DNA of 64,000 bases. Origin: Bacteroidales bacterium (GTDB taxonomy: Bacteria > Bacteroidota > Bacteroidia > Bacteroidales > JAIOZK01). The notes below the pieces were generated by a model. It saw only the letters and a program-made list of their open reading frames with translations. It was not told where the DNA came from and ran no database searches. Location: assembly GCA_021738625.1 (NCBI GenBank), contig JAIPBS010000009.1, positions 1 to 64,000 of the forward strand, written 5' to 3'. This document shows positions 55,641 through 64,000 of this stretch, piece by piece; the stretch's first letter is position 1, and each line of letters begins with the position of its first letter. A program made the translations under genes and the position numbers.

Positions 55641-56303
55641 ATGGGTCATCTGATCGCACCATCCCTTTTATCGGCTGATTTCTCCAATCTTAAGAAAGAT
55701 ATCGATATGATTAACCATAGCAAAGCCGATTGGTTTCATATTGACATCATGGATGGAATGTTTGTCCCAAACATTTCATTTGGATTCCCTGTGTTGAAAT
55801 TCATCGCCCGGCATACCGAAAAACCGCTTGACATGCACCTGATGATCCTTGATCCTGACCGTTATATCGAACGTTTCAGGGAGGCAGGAGCGGAGTGGAT
55901 ATCTGTGCATTATGAAACCTGCCCCCACCTGCATCGCAGCTTGCAGCTGATCCGTTCAACCGGCGCCAAAGCGGGGATCGTACTCAACCCCCATAGTCCG
56001 GTCAGCCTGCTTGACGATATCATCAGTGCCGCCGATTATGTATTGCTAATGTCGGTTAATCCCGGTTATGGCGGTCAAAAATTTATTGAAAACACTTATA
56101 AGAAAATAAAAGAACTCAAAGGATTGATCCTGGAGAATGGTTCTAAAACACTGATCCAGATAGATGGTGGCGTGAATCTTAATAATGCACCGGAACTTCT
56201 GAGAGCAGGTGCTGATATCCTGGTGGCGGGCAACAGCGTTTTCTCATCGGACGATCCTTTAAAAACAATAGAACAGCTTAAAAAAGATCCGTCGGATGTT
56301 TAA
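55641..56303 (+). CDS. rpe: ribulose-phosphate 3-epimerase
   Basis: 220 residues of the TIM-barrel epimerase that links ribulose and xylulose 5-phosphates. Visible motifs: IAPSLLSADF, FHIDIMDGMFVPNISFG (metal His and Asp), LDMHLMI, VNPGYGGQKFI and IQIDGGVNLNNAPELLRAGADILVAGNSVF. Length normal. Overlaps the following regulator gene by 8 bases. Acts in the same pathway as the split transketolase. Confidence 0.96.
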   Translation: MGHLIAPSLLSADFSNLKKDIDMINHSKADWFHIDIMDGMFVPNISFGFPVLKFIARHTEKPLDMHLMILDPDRYIERFREAGAEWISVHYETCPHLHRSLQLIRSTGAKAGIVLNPHSPVSLLDDIISAADYVLLMSVNPGYGGQKFIENTYKKIKELKGLILENGSKTLIQIDGGVNLNNAPELLRAGADILVAGNSVFSSDDPLKTIEQLKKDPSDV

Positions 56304-57114
56304 CATTTTTGTTGTATCGGATGGTACCGGCAGAACTGCTGAACAGGCGCTTAATGCAGCTCTCATGCAATTTCAGGATGTTGACCTGAATCTATATCGG
56401 CGACCCGGCGTGCGCACGCATGAGCAGCTTAATGCCATAATGGAAGAAGCAGCCCTGGCAAACGGCATCATTGTTCATACACTTGTACAGGATGATGTCA
56501 GGCATGCCATGATCAGGGAAGGGCGCAAAAACAACATAGAAACCATCGATCTGATGGGCCCCCTTCTCTCAAGGCTTTCCGATTTATTTGCCAATGCTCC
56601 TTCGGGAAAACCCGGCTTGTTTCATCATATTGATAAAGAATATTTTCAAAGGATCGATGCCATGCAGTTTGCCTTCCATCACGATGATGGCCAGCGCGAT
56701 CATGAATTGGGCAAAGCGGAGATCGTTCTGGTCGGCGTTAGCCGCACCTTCAAAACGCCAATCAGTATTTACCTGGCATTTAAAGGCTGGTTTGTGGCCA
56801 ATGTACCCATCGTGCTCGATGTTGAGCCACCTTCCAACCTCTTTGAAATCCCCCCGGAGCGGGTTATTTGTCTGACCACTTCTGCCAGGCATCTTACCAC
56901 CCTCAGGCAGTATCGAGAAGAAGCCCTGAGCGGAACCGCAGGGCCTTATGCCAACTTTGAACATGTTAGGAAAGAATTGATCTTTGCCCATCGCATTTAC
57001 AACCGCCAACCTCGTTGGTCGATCATTAAGGTGACCAGTAAACCCATCGAAGAGATTGCTTCAGAGATCGTTGCGATCTGCAATACCGAAAACAGAAAAA
57101 TTCCTGAAATTTAA
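56296..57114 (+). CDS. PPDK/PEP synthase regulatory kinase-phosphorylase (DUF299)
   Basis: 272 residues of the PpsR/PDRP family, which switches pyruvate phosphate dikinase or PEP synthase by ADP-dependent phosphorylation and Pi-dependent dephosphorylation. Opens FNIFVVSDGTGRTAEQ; the P-loop-like GVSRTFKTPISIYLA is present near 152-166, as is the C-terminal NRQPRWSIIKVTSKPIEEIASEI. The target enzyme gene is not in the window, so I cannot say which of the two it controls. Translationally coupled to rpe. Confidence 0.92.
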   Translation: MFNIFVVSDGTGRTAEQALNAALMQFQDVDLNLYRRPGVRTHEQLNAIMEEAALANGIIVHTLVQDDVRHAMIREGRKNNIETIDLMGPLLSRLSDLFANAPSGKPGLFHHIDKEYFQRIDAMQFAFHHDDGQRDHELGKAEIVLVGVSRTFKTPISIYLAFKGWFVANVPIVLDVEPPSNLFEIPPERVICLTTSARHLTTLRQYREEALSGTAGPYANFEHVRKELIFAHRIYNRQPRWSIIKVTSKPIEEIASEIVAICNTENRKIPEI

Positions 57115-57129
57115 TCCGGTTTTTTTTAT

Positions 57130-57137
57130 TACTTTTG
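57130..57137 (+). promoter_or_regulatory. -7 box upstream of the hybrid kinase gene
   Basis: TACTTTTG matches TAnnTTTG, 48 bases before the ATG at 57186; no clear -33 box. Confidence 0.4.
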
Positions 57138-57185
57138 GATACGAACTCCCTTGCATGATATTGCTACATTTAATATTTCAGTTAA

Positions 57186-60158
57186 ATGAAAATCAGTGCA
57201 TTCGTTATAACATCCCTGATTTGTTGTTGTCTGTATTATCATTCCCTTGCAGCACAGGAGAAGATCGACAGTCTTGAAAAAGAAGTTGAATATGCCAGCG
57301 AATTGGATAAGGCCAGATTGTATAATCTGCTGTCGGAGGAATATACAAACATTTCTGCTGTAAAAGCAGCCATGTACGGCTTTAAGGCACTCGAAATCGC
57401 CCGTATCTCAAACAATGACCTGATACTTGCCCAATCGCATTATACCTATGGCTTAAGCATGTATTACTCTGGCAGGTACCGCAAGTCCATTGCACACTTT
57501 GATAGCAGCCTGATGTATTACCAGAAAATTGGTTCACTGGAAAATATCATCATTACCAAGGTACGCCTGGCCAATGCTTATGTTAACCAGAACAAATATC
57601 AGCTTGCCCTGAAGATACAATTCGATGCGTTGAGGCTGGCAGAAGAAAATCAAAAAATATACGGTCAGGTATATACCTGCAATCAGATCGGGAATTTGTA
57701 TATCAACACAAAAGATTATAAGAACGCGGCAGAATTTCTTAAAAAAGCACGGGAGCTTGCAGAAACCTATGATTTTCTAAATCTGCTATCCAACAACTAT
57801 GCTATCACCGGAAACAAGTATATGGAGGAAGGCAAATACATCGAATCACTTCATTTTCTCAAGCAAGCTCTTTATCTGTTTTCTTTCCAAGAAGATAAAA
57901 CAGGACAAGCCAACATCTATGTGTCTTTAGGTGATTATTACATATATACGGATCATCCCAAAACAGCTCTTGAAAATTATAAAAAAGCATTGCAAATCGC
58001 ACTTGAGATCAATCTGAACAGGATTAAAGGAACCATTTTCACCAAAATCAGCCATACCTTCGAATCGACAAATAAACTTGAACAAGCACTGGACTACAAT
58101 TTCAAAGCCTTGGAAGCACGCAGGGAATACGGCAATATGGCATATACAGGCAGCTCCTATATAAATATCGGTACCACTTTTTTCAGTATGAATGAATATG
58201 ACAGTGCCTACAAATATTATCTGAAAGGTTTGGAAATTGTTAAATCCGTCAACAACAAAAAGTATATTGCAAACAGCTACTATCAACTTTACCGCTTATT
58301 TGAAGAAAAAAAAGAATTGCTAAGCGCACTTGATTATTACATCAAATATTCTGAAACCAACGACTCCATTCTTTTCGAAAGAAAATCAAAGGAACTCACC
58401 GAAATACAGTCTAAATACGAATTGCAGCAGAGCATGAATAAGCTACAGATTCATAAGCTCAAGCTTGAAAAACAACGGCAGCAATCCATCATCCTAATCA
58501 TTGCCATCGCCCTGATTGTGCTTGTTTTTATCTTGTTTTATTACAGATACAACACCAACAAGAAACTTTCGGGAAAATATAAATTGCTCAACCGGCAATT
58601 GCAAGATCAATATCAACGACGATCAGAGGAACTGCGGGAAAAAGAAGCCCAGTTCACCAACCTGGTGGAACAGATACCAATGGGAGTTTACCGGACCACC
58701 CCTGATGGTAAAATTATATTTGCCAACAACGAGATCGCCAAACTTCTTGGCTATCACAATGTTGACGAAGTCTATAAGATCAAGCTCGAAAACGATCACA
58801 AAATGCGCCGTATCGATCGCGAAAAATACAAATCAGAGTTAAGGCAGAAAGGTGAGATCAAAGCCTGGGAATCCATCTGGACCAGGAAAGACGGCACCAG
58901 CATTTATATTTCTGAATATGCACGTTTGGTGAGGGATAACGATGGAAAAGAAGCTTATTACGAAGGTGTTGTTGAGGATATCACAAAACGCAAAAAGGCA
59001 GAGCGGGAACTTAAAAACGCACTTGAAAAGGCGGAGGAATCAGACAGGCTCAAAACAGCATTTCTTTCAACCATGCAACACGAACTTCGGACCCCTTTAA
59101 ACGGCATTTTGGGATTCTCGGAACTGCTTTCACAGGAGGAAAATTTTTCAGATGAAGAAAAGGATTACATCAACATGATCCATGAAAGCGGGAAAAATTT
59201 ACTCGGCATCATCAATGATATCCTTGATGCCTCGCTGATCACTGCAGGAAAAGTCAGGCTGGCAAAACAAAATATCAGGCTTGATGAAGTTTTTGAAGAA
59301 ATTTACCAGGATTATCGACAAAAGATCCGTGAAAGCAAAGACAAGCGGCAGCTTCAGCTTACGCTAAGCAAGGAAATTAAGGATGAGGAAGCACAAATGG
59401 TTTCCGACCCGATCAGGCTACGCCAGATCATGTCAAACCTACTCGACAACGCCATGAAGTTTACTTACAAAGGCACAATTGAGTTTGGTTATACCAGGCA
59501 ACCAAATGGTGAATTATTGTTTTATGTTAAAGATACCGGCATTGGAATTCCACCTGAAAAACAAGGCATTATATTCGACATATTCAGACAGGGCGAAGAT
59601 ACCGACACGCGCGAGTTTGGCGGAAGCGGGCTGGGCCTGTCCATCTCAAAAACGCTGGTTGAAGTGATGGGCGGCAGGATATGGGTAAATTCAGGTAAAG
59701 GCGAAGGTTCCAATTTTCAGTTCACCCTGCCGCATGTTATGCCCGACAAACCAGTGGCAAGCATGATCCGGTCAAAAAGAGCCAAAGAAAGAAACTGGAA
59801 AGACAAAACCATACTGATCACAGAGGATAATTTTTCGAATTTCTTATTGCTTAAAACATTTCTTAAAAAAACCGGAGCCACACTCATCCATGCCAAAAAC
59901 GGTGAAGAAGCGCTGCGTTTTGTAAAGAAACATCCTGAAATCAACCTGGTGTTGATGGATATTCAGTTGCCGGGGATAAGCGGTTACCATGCCACGGAAA
60001 AAATCAAAGAACTGCGGGAGAACTTAAAGATCGTCGCTGTTACCGCATATGCCACCGAAATGGATAAAGAAAGTTGTGTGGAGGCCGGCTGTGATGACCA
60101 CATCCCCAAACCCATCAACAAAAAAATGTTTTTCGATGTGCTGGACCGGTATTTGTGA
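57186..60158 (+). CDS. TPR-PAS hybrid sensor histidine kinase/response regulator
   Basis: 990 residues. A signal peptide (about 1-22), then some nine TPR units (about 40-400) outside the membrane, a coiled region, one membrane helix at about 433-455, a PAS domain about 490-610 (GVYRTTPDGKIIFANNEIAKLLGY), HisKA with MQHELRTPLNG (His632), HATPase (NLLDNAMKFT, DTGIGIP, GSGLGLSI) and a C-terminal receiver with Asp925 in LMDIQLPGI. Related in plan to the kinase at 2088 but with PAS and receiver added. The PAS resembles the first one of the 30800 kinase. No regulator gene adjoins it. Confidence 0.9.
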   Translation: MKISAFVITSLICCCLYYHSLAAQEKIDSLEKEVEYASELDKARLYNLLSEEYTNISAVKAAMYGFKALEIARISNNDLILAQSHYTYGLSMYYSGRYRKSIAHFDSSLMYYQKIGSLENIIITKVRLANAYVNQNKYQLALKIQFDALRLAEENQKIYGQVYTCNQIGNLYINTKDYKNAAEFLKKARELAETYDFLNLLSNNYAITGNKYMEEGKYIESLHFLKQALYLFSFQEDKTGQANIYVSLGDYYIYTDHPKTALENYKKALQIALEINLNRIKGTIFTKISHTFESTNKLEQALDYNFKALEARREYGNMAYTGSSYINIGTTFFSMNEYDSAYKYYLKGLEIVKSVNNKKYIANSYYQLYRLFEEKKELLSALDYYIKYSETNDSILFERKSKELTEIQSKYELQQSMNKLQIHKLKLEKQRQQSIILIIAIALIVLVFILFYYRYNTNKKLSGKYKLLNRQLQDQYQRRSEELREKEAQFTNLVEQIPMGVYRTTPDGKIIFANNEIAKLLGYHNVDEVYKIKLENDHKMRRIDREKYKSELRQKGEIKAWESIWTRKDGTSIYISEYARLVRDNDGKEAYYEGVVEDITKRKKAERELKNALEKAEESDRLKTAFLSTMQHELRTPLNGILGFSELLSQEENFSDEEKDYINMIHESGKNLLGIINDILDASLITAGKVRLAKQNIRLDEVFEEIYQDYRQKIRESKDKRQLQLTLSKEIKDEEAQMVSDPIRLRQIMSNLLDNAMKFTYKGTIEFGYTRQPNGELLFYVKDTGIGIPPEKQGIIFDIFRQGEDTDTREFGGSGLGLSISKTLVEVMGGRIWVNSGKGEGSNFQFTLPHVMPDKPVASMIRSKRAKERNWKDKTILITEDNFSNFLLLKTFLKKTGATLIHAKNGEEALRFVKKHPEINLVLMDIQLPGISGYHATEKIKELRENLKIVAVTAYATEMDKESCVEAGCDDHIPKPINKKMFFDVLDRYL

Positions 60159-60202
60159 TCATCAAGCGGCATCCTGATCATAGTCAGTCGGTAAAATTCC
60201 TT

Positions 60203-60210
60203 TATTTTTG
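60203..60210 (+). promoter_or_regulatory. -7 box for pepD
   Basis: TATTTTTG, 27 bases before the ATG at 60238; no -33 match. Confidence 0.4.
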
Positions 60211-60237
60211 TGAAAATTAAAAAATCATATTTGAGTC

Positions 60238-61698
60238 ATGAATGAAGAATTATTGAACCTCGAACCTAAAAGAATATGGCATTATTTCAGGGAAATTCTT
60301 GAAATTCCTAGGCCCTCCAAAAAAGAAGAAAAAATTGCGGAGTATCTACTTAACTTCGGAAAAAGGCTGAATATGGAAACCCTGCGTGACGAAACCGGTA
60401 ACATCCTGATAAGAAAAAAAGCAAGCGTAGGAAATGAAAACAGGAAAATGGTTTGTTTGCAAAGTCATATCGATATGGTCGGTGAAAAAAATTCGGACAA
60501 ACAATTCGATTTTGAAAAAGATCCCATCCAGGCATATATTGATGGTGATTGGGTGAAAGCAAAGGGCACAACTCTTGGCGCCGATGATGGCATTGGTATT
60601 GCTGCCCAGTTGGCCATACTCGAATCGGATGAGATTGAACACGGCCCCCTCGAATGTCTGTTTACAGTTGATGAAGAAACAGGACTTACAGGGGCCTTCG
60701 GACTGGACCCGGTCTTTCTGAAAAGCGACATATTGCTAAATCTCGATTCGGAAGACGAAGGAGAACTTTTTATCGGCTGCGCCGGCGGAAAAGATACCAC
60801 CATCGAACTCCCCTTCCTGTCCGATCCTGTCCCGACCGATCTGGTCGCTTACAAAGTAAACATTTCAGGACTGGTTGGCGGACACTCTGGCGACGACATC
60901 CATAAAGGCCGCGGAAACGCTGTCAAACTAATGAACCGTTTGCTTTGGAATGCCGCCAATGACTACGGCATCAGGATCGCCCGTTTCGAGGGTGGAAAGC
61001 TTCGCAATGCCATCGCCAGGGAGGCGGAAGCGCTGGTAACCGTGCCGAAAAACTCAAGCTACGAGTTTACACAGTATGTCTCCCGTTTTGAAAAGATCAT
61101 CAAAAAAGAATATAAGATCACAGAGCCCAACCTAAAGTTGGGTCATTCAGATACTAAAATGCCTAAAACCCTGATTGATAAAACCACACAAAAAAATCTA
61201 CTTAATGCGCTTTATGCATGTCCCCACGGTGTGATTGCCTGGTCGCAGGAAATCCCGGATTTTGTACAAACATCCACCAACCTGGCGGCAGTTGAGATGT
61301 GCGACGAAACCTTTTTCATCACCACCAGCCAGCGCAGTTCAGTCGAATCCGAAAAGATCGACATTGCCGACCGGGTGGAAGCCAACTTCAGGCTGACCGG
61401 AGCAAAAGTAAACCAGGGCAACGGATACCCGGGCTGGTCGCCCAATCCCGATTCGGATATCGTGCGCATCACAGAAGAATCCTACAAAAAGCTATTCGAT
61501 CAGCAACCCAAAGTGCTGGCGATCCATGCCGGCCTGGAGTGCGGATTGATCGGCGACAAATACCCAAAGATGGACATGATCTCCTTCGGTCCCACCATCA
61601 AGGGCGCCCACTCGCCCGACGAACGTCTCGACATCGAAACTGTGCAAAAGTTCTGGAACCTGACGCTTGATGTACTGAAGAAGATCCCGAAAAAGTAG
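60238..61698 (+). CDS. pepD: aminoacyl-histidine dipeptidase (M20, PepD type)
   Basis: 486 residues of the M20 metallopeptidase family. Zinc ligands and catalytic residues are visible: His in LQSHIDMV, bridging Asp in LGADDGIGIA, catalytic Glu in TVDEETGLTGAF, Asp in LNLDSEDEGELFIGCAGG, and the late His in GPTIKGAHSPDERLDI. A lid/dimerisation domain is inserted. Cleaves dipeptides such as Xaa-His in the cytosol. Length matches the family. Ends close to a repeat-bearing intergenic stretch. Confidence 0.94.
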   Translation: MNEELLNLEPKRIWHYFREILEIPRPSKKEEKIAEYLLNFGKRLNMETLRDETGNILIRKKASVGNENRKMVCLQSHIDMVGEKNSDKQFDFEKDPIQAYIDGDWVKAKGTTLGADDGIGIAAQLAILESDEIEHGPLECLFTVDEETGLTGAFGLDPVFLKSDILLNLDSEDEGELFIGCAGGKDTTIELPFLSDPVPTDLVAYKVNISGLVGGHSGDDIHKGRGNAVKLMNRLLWNAANDYGIRIARFEGGKLRNAIAREAEALVTVPKNSSYEFTQYVSRFEKIIKKEYKITEPNLKLGHSDTKMPKTLIDKTTQKNLLNALYACPHGVIAWSQEIPDFVQTSTNLAAVEMCDETFFITTSQRSSVESEKIDIADRVEANFRLTGAKVNQGNGYPGWSPNPDSDIVRITEESYKKLFDQQPKVLAIHAGLECGLIGDKYPKMDMISFGPTIKGAHSPDERLDIETVQKFWNLTLDVLKKIPKK

Positions 61699-61702
61699 AG
61701 AC

Positions 61703-61757
61703 TGGATGGATAGTTGGATGGTCGATAACCGCATGCTGGATAACCAGATGCTGGATG
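61703..61757. repeat. CTGGAT-rich repeat, block A of interspersed element
   Basis: Repeated short words CTGGATGGAT, GTTGGATGG, GCTGGATAACC and GATGCTGGATGCTG. The wording resembles the reverse strand of 640-660. Confidence 0.5.
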
Positions 61758-61940
61758 CTGTTTAATGATGGTATTGATGATGACCTTGAACTGTTAACTG
61801 ACAATCAAACAATTAGCACAGAGCGCAACCCGACAACTATCTGGTCAGCGCCGAATATCTTTAGGGCAAGCTGACAAGTTTTTACCTATACCAACCTTTG
61901 ACCTGACAGCATCGCCAGACCTCAGCAAAATACAGCTGGC

Positions 61941-61967
61941 TGAATGACCATGAATGACTATTAAATT
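61941..61967. repeat. tandem TGAATGACYA repeat, block B of interspersed element
   Basis: Two adjacent copies of TGAATGAC followed by an AT-rich end. It matches the reverse complement of 481-508 with two mismatches and one single-base gap. Confidence 0.55.
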
Positions 61968-62014
61968 CGGACACCGGACGGTTGCTACCTTAACCAGCAA
62001 CTTGCAACAATCAC

Positions 62015-62542
62015 CTAAAACCCCGCCTGGAATCCAATCCTGAAAATAGGGTTTGAGTAGGGCGAATCCAGGCTCTCATTTAAATTGTACAATACAATGA
62101 TGGTGGCGGCGAAACTCCGGCCGATCCACTGCCGGTAACCCCCTCCGATCAAATAGGAATCAACGGAGATACGCTCCTTCTCCAATAATGGCCAGTACAT
62201 ACGTTCGTAACTGAGCTTCTGGTATTCGGCCTGTGCAAATAAATCGGTGAGCACATAATAACGGGCAAAGATACTTCCCCCGAAAATATTTGTTTCATAG
62301 TCGGGTTCAAATCTGTTGTCTTTGTAATAAGTATAACTAAAACCAATACCGGGCACAAAGCGTTCGGTTACTTTATACCCGATCATCGGAGAAACCTCGA
62401 TTAGGGTGACTGTCCCAAATTGCAAGCCGAAACCGCCGCCATAAACAAATCGGTTATCACGAGGCTCTTCTCCGTAAGTTTGAGCATTGAGCGGTGAGCC
62501 AATCAAAAGCATGCAGATGCCAATAAGATAAGGGATTTTCAT
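62015..62542 (-). CDS. small outer-membrane beta-barrel protein
   Basis: 175 residues with a signal peptide (MKIPYLIGICMLLIGSPLNA, cleavage before QTYG). The mature part is made of about eight amphipathic strands (FVYGGGFGLQFGTVTLIEVSP, FVPGIGFSYTYYKD, GGSIFARYYVLTDLFAQAEYQ) and ends PIFRIGFQAGF, with terminal Phe. This is the shape of an eight-strand OmpA/OmpW-like barrel. Function unknown. It is divergent from the lipoprotein gene at 62675. Confidence 0.8.
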   Translation of the reverse strand: MKIPYLIGICMLLIGSPLNAQTYGEEPRDNRFVYGGGFGLQFGTVTLIEVSPMIGYKVTERFVPGIGFSYTYYKDNRFEPDYETNIFGGSIFARYYVLTDLFAQAEYQKLSYERMYWPLLEKERISVDSYLIGGGYRQWIGRSFAATIIVLYNLNESLDSPYSNPIFRIGFQAGF

Positions 62543-62633
62543 AATACTTTTTCTATAATAACAGGAATAACGACTTAAATGTTTTAACCATACAAATTTA
62601 ATGGATAAAAGAAGTGACTCAACAATATTTGCC

Positions 62634-62641
62634 TAATTTTG
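62634..62641 (+). promoter_or_regulatory. -7 box for the beta-helix lipoprotein gene
   Basis: TAATTTTG followed by G, 33 bases before the ATG at 62675. Confidence 0.4.
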
Positions 62642-62674
62642 GCGTATTTGAAAAGATTGACATAAATTATTGCT

Positions 62675-64000
62675 ATGGCTATGCAAGCATCCCGAATTAA
62701 TAAAATTGTTTCAATTCTCCTTTCGTTTTTTATGCTTTTCCTGTTTGCCTGCAAAAAAGATGAAGACATCATAACGGGTTCTCTCAGCAATATATCCGTT
62801 TCAACCGACACCGTGATGTTCGACACAGTTTTCACAACAATCGGCTCCATAACCAAACAGCTTAAGATATATAACAATAATGATCGCAAAATTAAGATCA
62901 ACAATATCTCGATAAGAAACGGTCAATCCAGCCTGTTCAGGATGAACGTGGACGGAATTGCTGGCACTTCAGTTAACGATGTGGAAATAGGTGCCAACGA
63001 CAGTCTTTACATTTTCATAAAAGTTACGGTCGATCCGAATGATGAGAATTCGCCTTTCGTAGTGGATGACCAGATTTTGCTCCGTACCAATGGCAGCGAG
63101 GAGGATGTGGATTTGGTTGCCTGGGGCCAGAACGCCAATTACATCATCGCCGACACTTATGTTCAGGGATTGCCGCCATACAAGATCGTGGCACACGAAT
63201 TTTCCGACACTACCTGGACCAATGAAAAACCTTTTCTGATTTATGGTTACGCAGTGGTTGATTCCAATGCAACATTGAGAATCCAGGCGGGAACGCAAAT
63301 CCATTTTCACAACAATGCGGGTTTATGGATTTACAAAGGTGGTTCGTTGAAAGTAAATGGCACCCTTGAAGAAAAAGTCGTATTCCAGGGTGACCGCCTC
63401 GATATGGCCTACCGGGATGTACCGGGACAATGGGACCGCATCTGGATCAACGAAGGCAGCGTCGACAACGAGATCAATTATGCCGTGATACGCAACGGCT
63501 TTATCGGCATCCAGGCCGAAACCCTGCAGGAATACATGGGGAACCAACTAAGCATTTCCAATACCGTGATTGAGAACATGACCGGCATGGGGATCTTTTC
63601 AAGATATTATGTTATTGAAGCCTCCAATGTGGTGGTTAACAATTGCGAAGCCTATGGCGTTGCCCTCACCCTGGGCGGATATTACGATTTCAAGCAATGC
63701 ACCTTTGCCAATTACTGGAGTCAGTCGATCAGGCAAAGCCCGAATCTATACATGAACAATTATTACCTTGATACCAACGATGTGCCACAGGCTTTCGACA
63801 TGTATGCCTATTTCAACAATACAATTATCTACGGAAGGAATGATGAGGAAATCGGGATGGAATCGGATGAGGGGGCTGTGTTTGATTATTATTTCGACCA
63901 TGTTTTGCTGAAGACTGAAATGGATATCGACGACCCGGATCATTTTGCATCCTGCTTTAAGAATGAGGATCCGCTCTTTGTCAACCCGGATCATTTCAAC
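62675..64000 (+). CDS. lipoprotein with right-handed beta-helix repeats (3' end outside window)
   Basis: Starts at ATG 62675 (a second ATG at 62681) and stays open for 442 codons to the window edge, so the C-terminus is missing. The signal sequence ends in FMLFLFAC (Cys about residue 26), a lipobox. The N-terminal domain (about 35-150) is a beta-sandwich resembling DUF1573 or ASPM-type modules (ITKQLKIYNNNDRKIKINNISI). From ~190 the turns of a parallel beta-helix appear (INYAVIRNGFIGIQAETLQ, NTVIENMTGMGIFSR, NVVVNNCEAYGVAL). Such proteins in Bacteroidota are surface lipoproteins, but a function is not evident. Confidence 0.82.
   Translation, partial: MAMQASRINKIVSILLSFFMLFLFACKKDEDIITGSLSNISVSTDTVMFDTVFTTIGSITKQLKIYNNNDRKIKINNISIRNGQSSLFRMNVDGIAGTSVNDVEIGANDSLYIFIKVTVDPNDENSPFVVDDQILLRTNGSEEDVDLVAWGQNANYIIADTYVQGLPPYKIVAHEFSDTTWTNEKPFLIYGYAVVDSNATLRIQAGTQIHFHNNAGLWIYKGGSLKVNGTLEEKVVFQGDRLDMAYRDVPGQWDRIWINEGSVDNEINYAVIRNGFIGIQAETLQEYMGNQLSISNTVIENMTGMGIFSRYYVIEASNVVVNNCEAYGVALTLGGYYDFKQCTFANYWSQSIRQSPNLYMNNYYLDTNDVPQAFDMYAYFNNTIIYGRNDEEIGMESDEGAVFDYYFDHVLLKTEMDIDDPDHFASCFKNEDPLFVNPDHFN

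Larger units (their letters stand above)
61699..62014. other. intergenic region with repeat blocks, no gene seen
   Basis: Contains a GGATGCTGGATG-type repeat (61703-61757) and a block matching the reverse complement of 481-508 (61941-61967). A weak hairpin GTTGCT/AGCAAC occurs at 61981-62001. No open frame of convincing length or composition is present. Confidence 0.55.

Noticed and set aside
61981-62001. GTTGCT/AGCAAC hairpin as a terminator after pepD or the barrel gene
   Set aside because: Only six base pairs, a 9-base loop and no T-run on either side.

Overview
The window looks like a chromosomal segment of a Bacteroidota bacterium, probably a free-living, carotenoid-making member; I cannot fix the order. 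The reasons are: many intergenic -7 boxes of the form TAnnTTTG, some with a TTTG-like -33 box about 19 bases upstream; no purine-rich Shine-Dalgarno sequences; a short primary sigma factor without region 1.1; a THX-type ribosomal protein; lipoproteins and beta-barrel proteins of Bacteroidota type; and TPR/PAS histidine kinases. No rRNA, tRNA, CRISPR array, transposase or phage gene was recognised. Most of the window is dense core genome on both strands.

Layout. 1-732: repeat-rich intergenic DNA. 758-8446: rarA, a TPR histidine kinase, a small esterase plus nnr (NAD(P)HX repair), rlmD, aroK. 8498-11760: a two-gene (split) transketolase whose halves are separated by an exported von Willebrand factor A protein. 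11932-17267: a run with a GH3/serine-hydrolase fusion, a cation-efflux transporter, a membrane protein and a rhomboid protease. 17264-20646: yqgE, then an overlapping murL-murD2 pair for the alternative route of D-glutamate entry into peptidoglycan. 20695-27602: a THX protein with a long Lys/Glu tail, trmH, a TPR membrane protein, a beta-barrel/lipoprotein pair, fmt. 27768-32914: HU, alkyladenine glycosylase, recQ, hybrid kinase. 33025-40852: LTA-synthase-like enzyme, SUI1 factor, C1-type aminopeptidase, methyltransferase, MscS channel, HD hydrolase and small proteins. 40864-45457: a six-gene carotenoid operon (crtI, crtB, unknown exported protein, idi, crtZ, lycopene cyclase) that should give zeaxanthin-type pigment if GGPP is made elsewhere. 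46232-51989: a TetR-controlled envelope export operon (TetR, LolA-like protein, two FtsX-type permeases, ATPase, outer-membrane barrel). 52082-61698: rpsO, pnp, rpoD, rpe, a PPDK/PEPS regulator, a TPR-PAS hybrid kinase, pepD. 61699-64000: repeat-bearing intergenic DNA, a small barrel protein and a beta-helix lipoprotein cut by the window edge.

The points I find most unusual are a textbook EF-hand loop inside the TetR regulator, the THX protein with a tail of about 160 residues, the vWA gene lodged between the transketolase halves, the murD2-murL pair, a 12-base motif found in three separate intergenic regions, and matching two-block repeat elements in opposite orientation near the two window ends. 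I see no single obviously new defence or mobile system. The TetR/EF-hand export operon is the best candidate for an undescribed regulatory arrangement.
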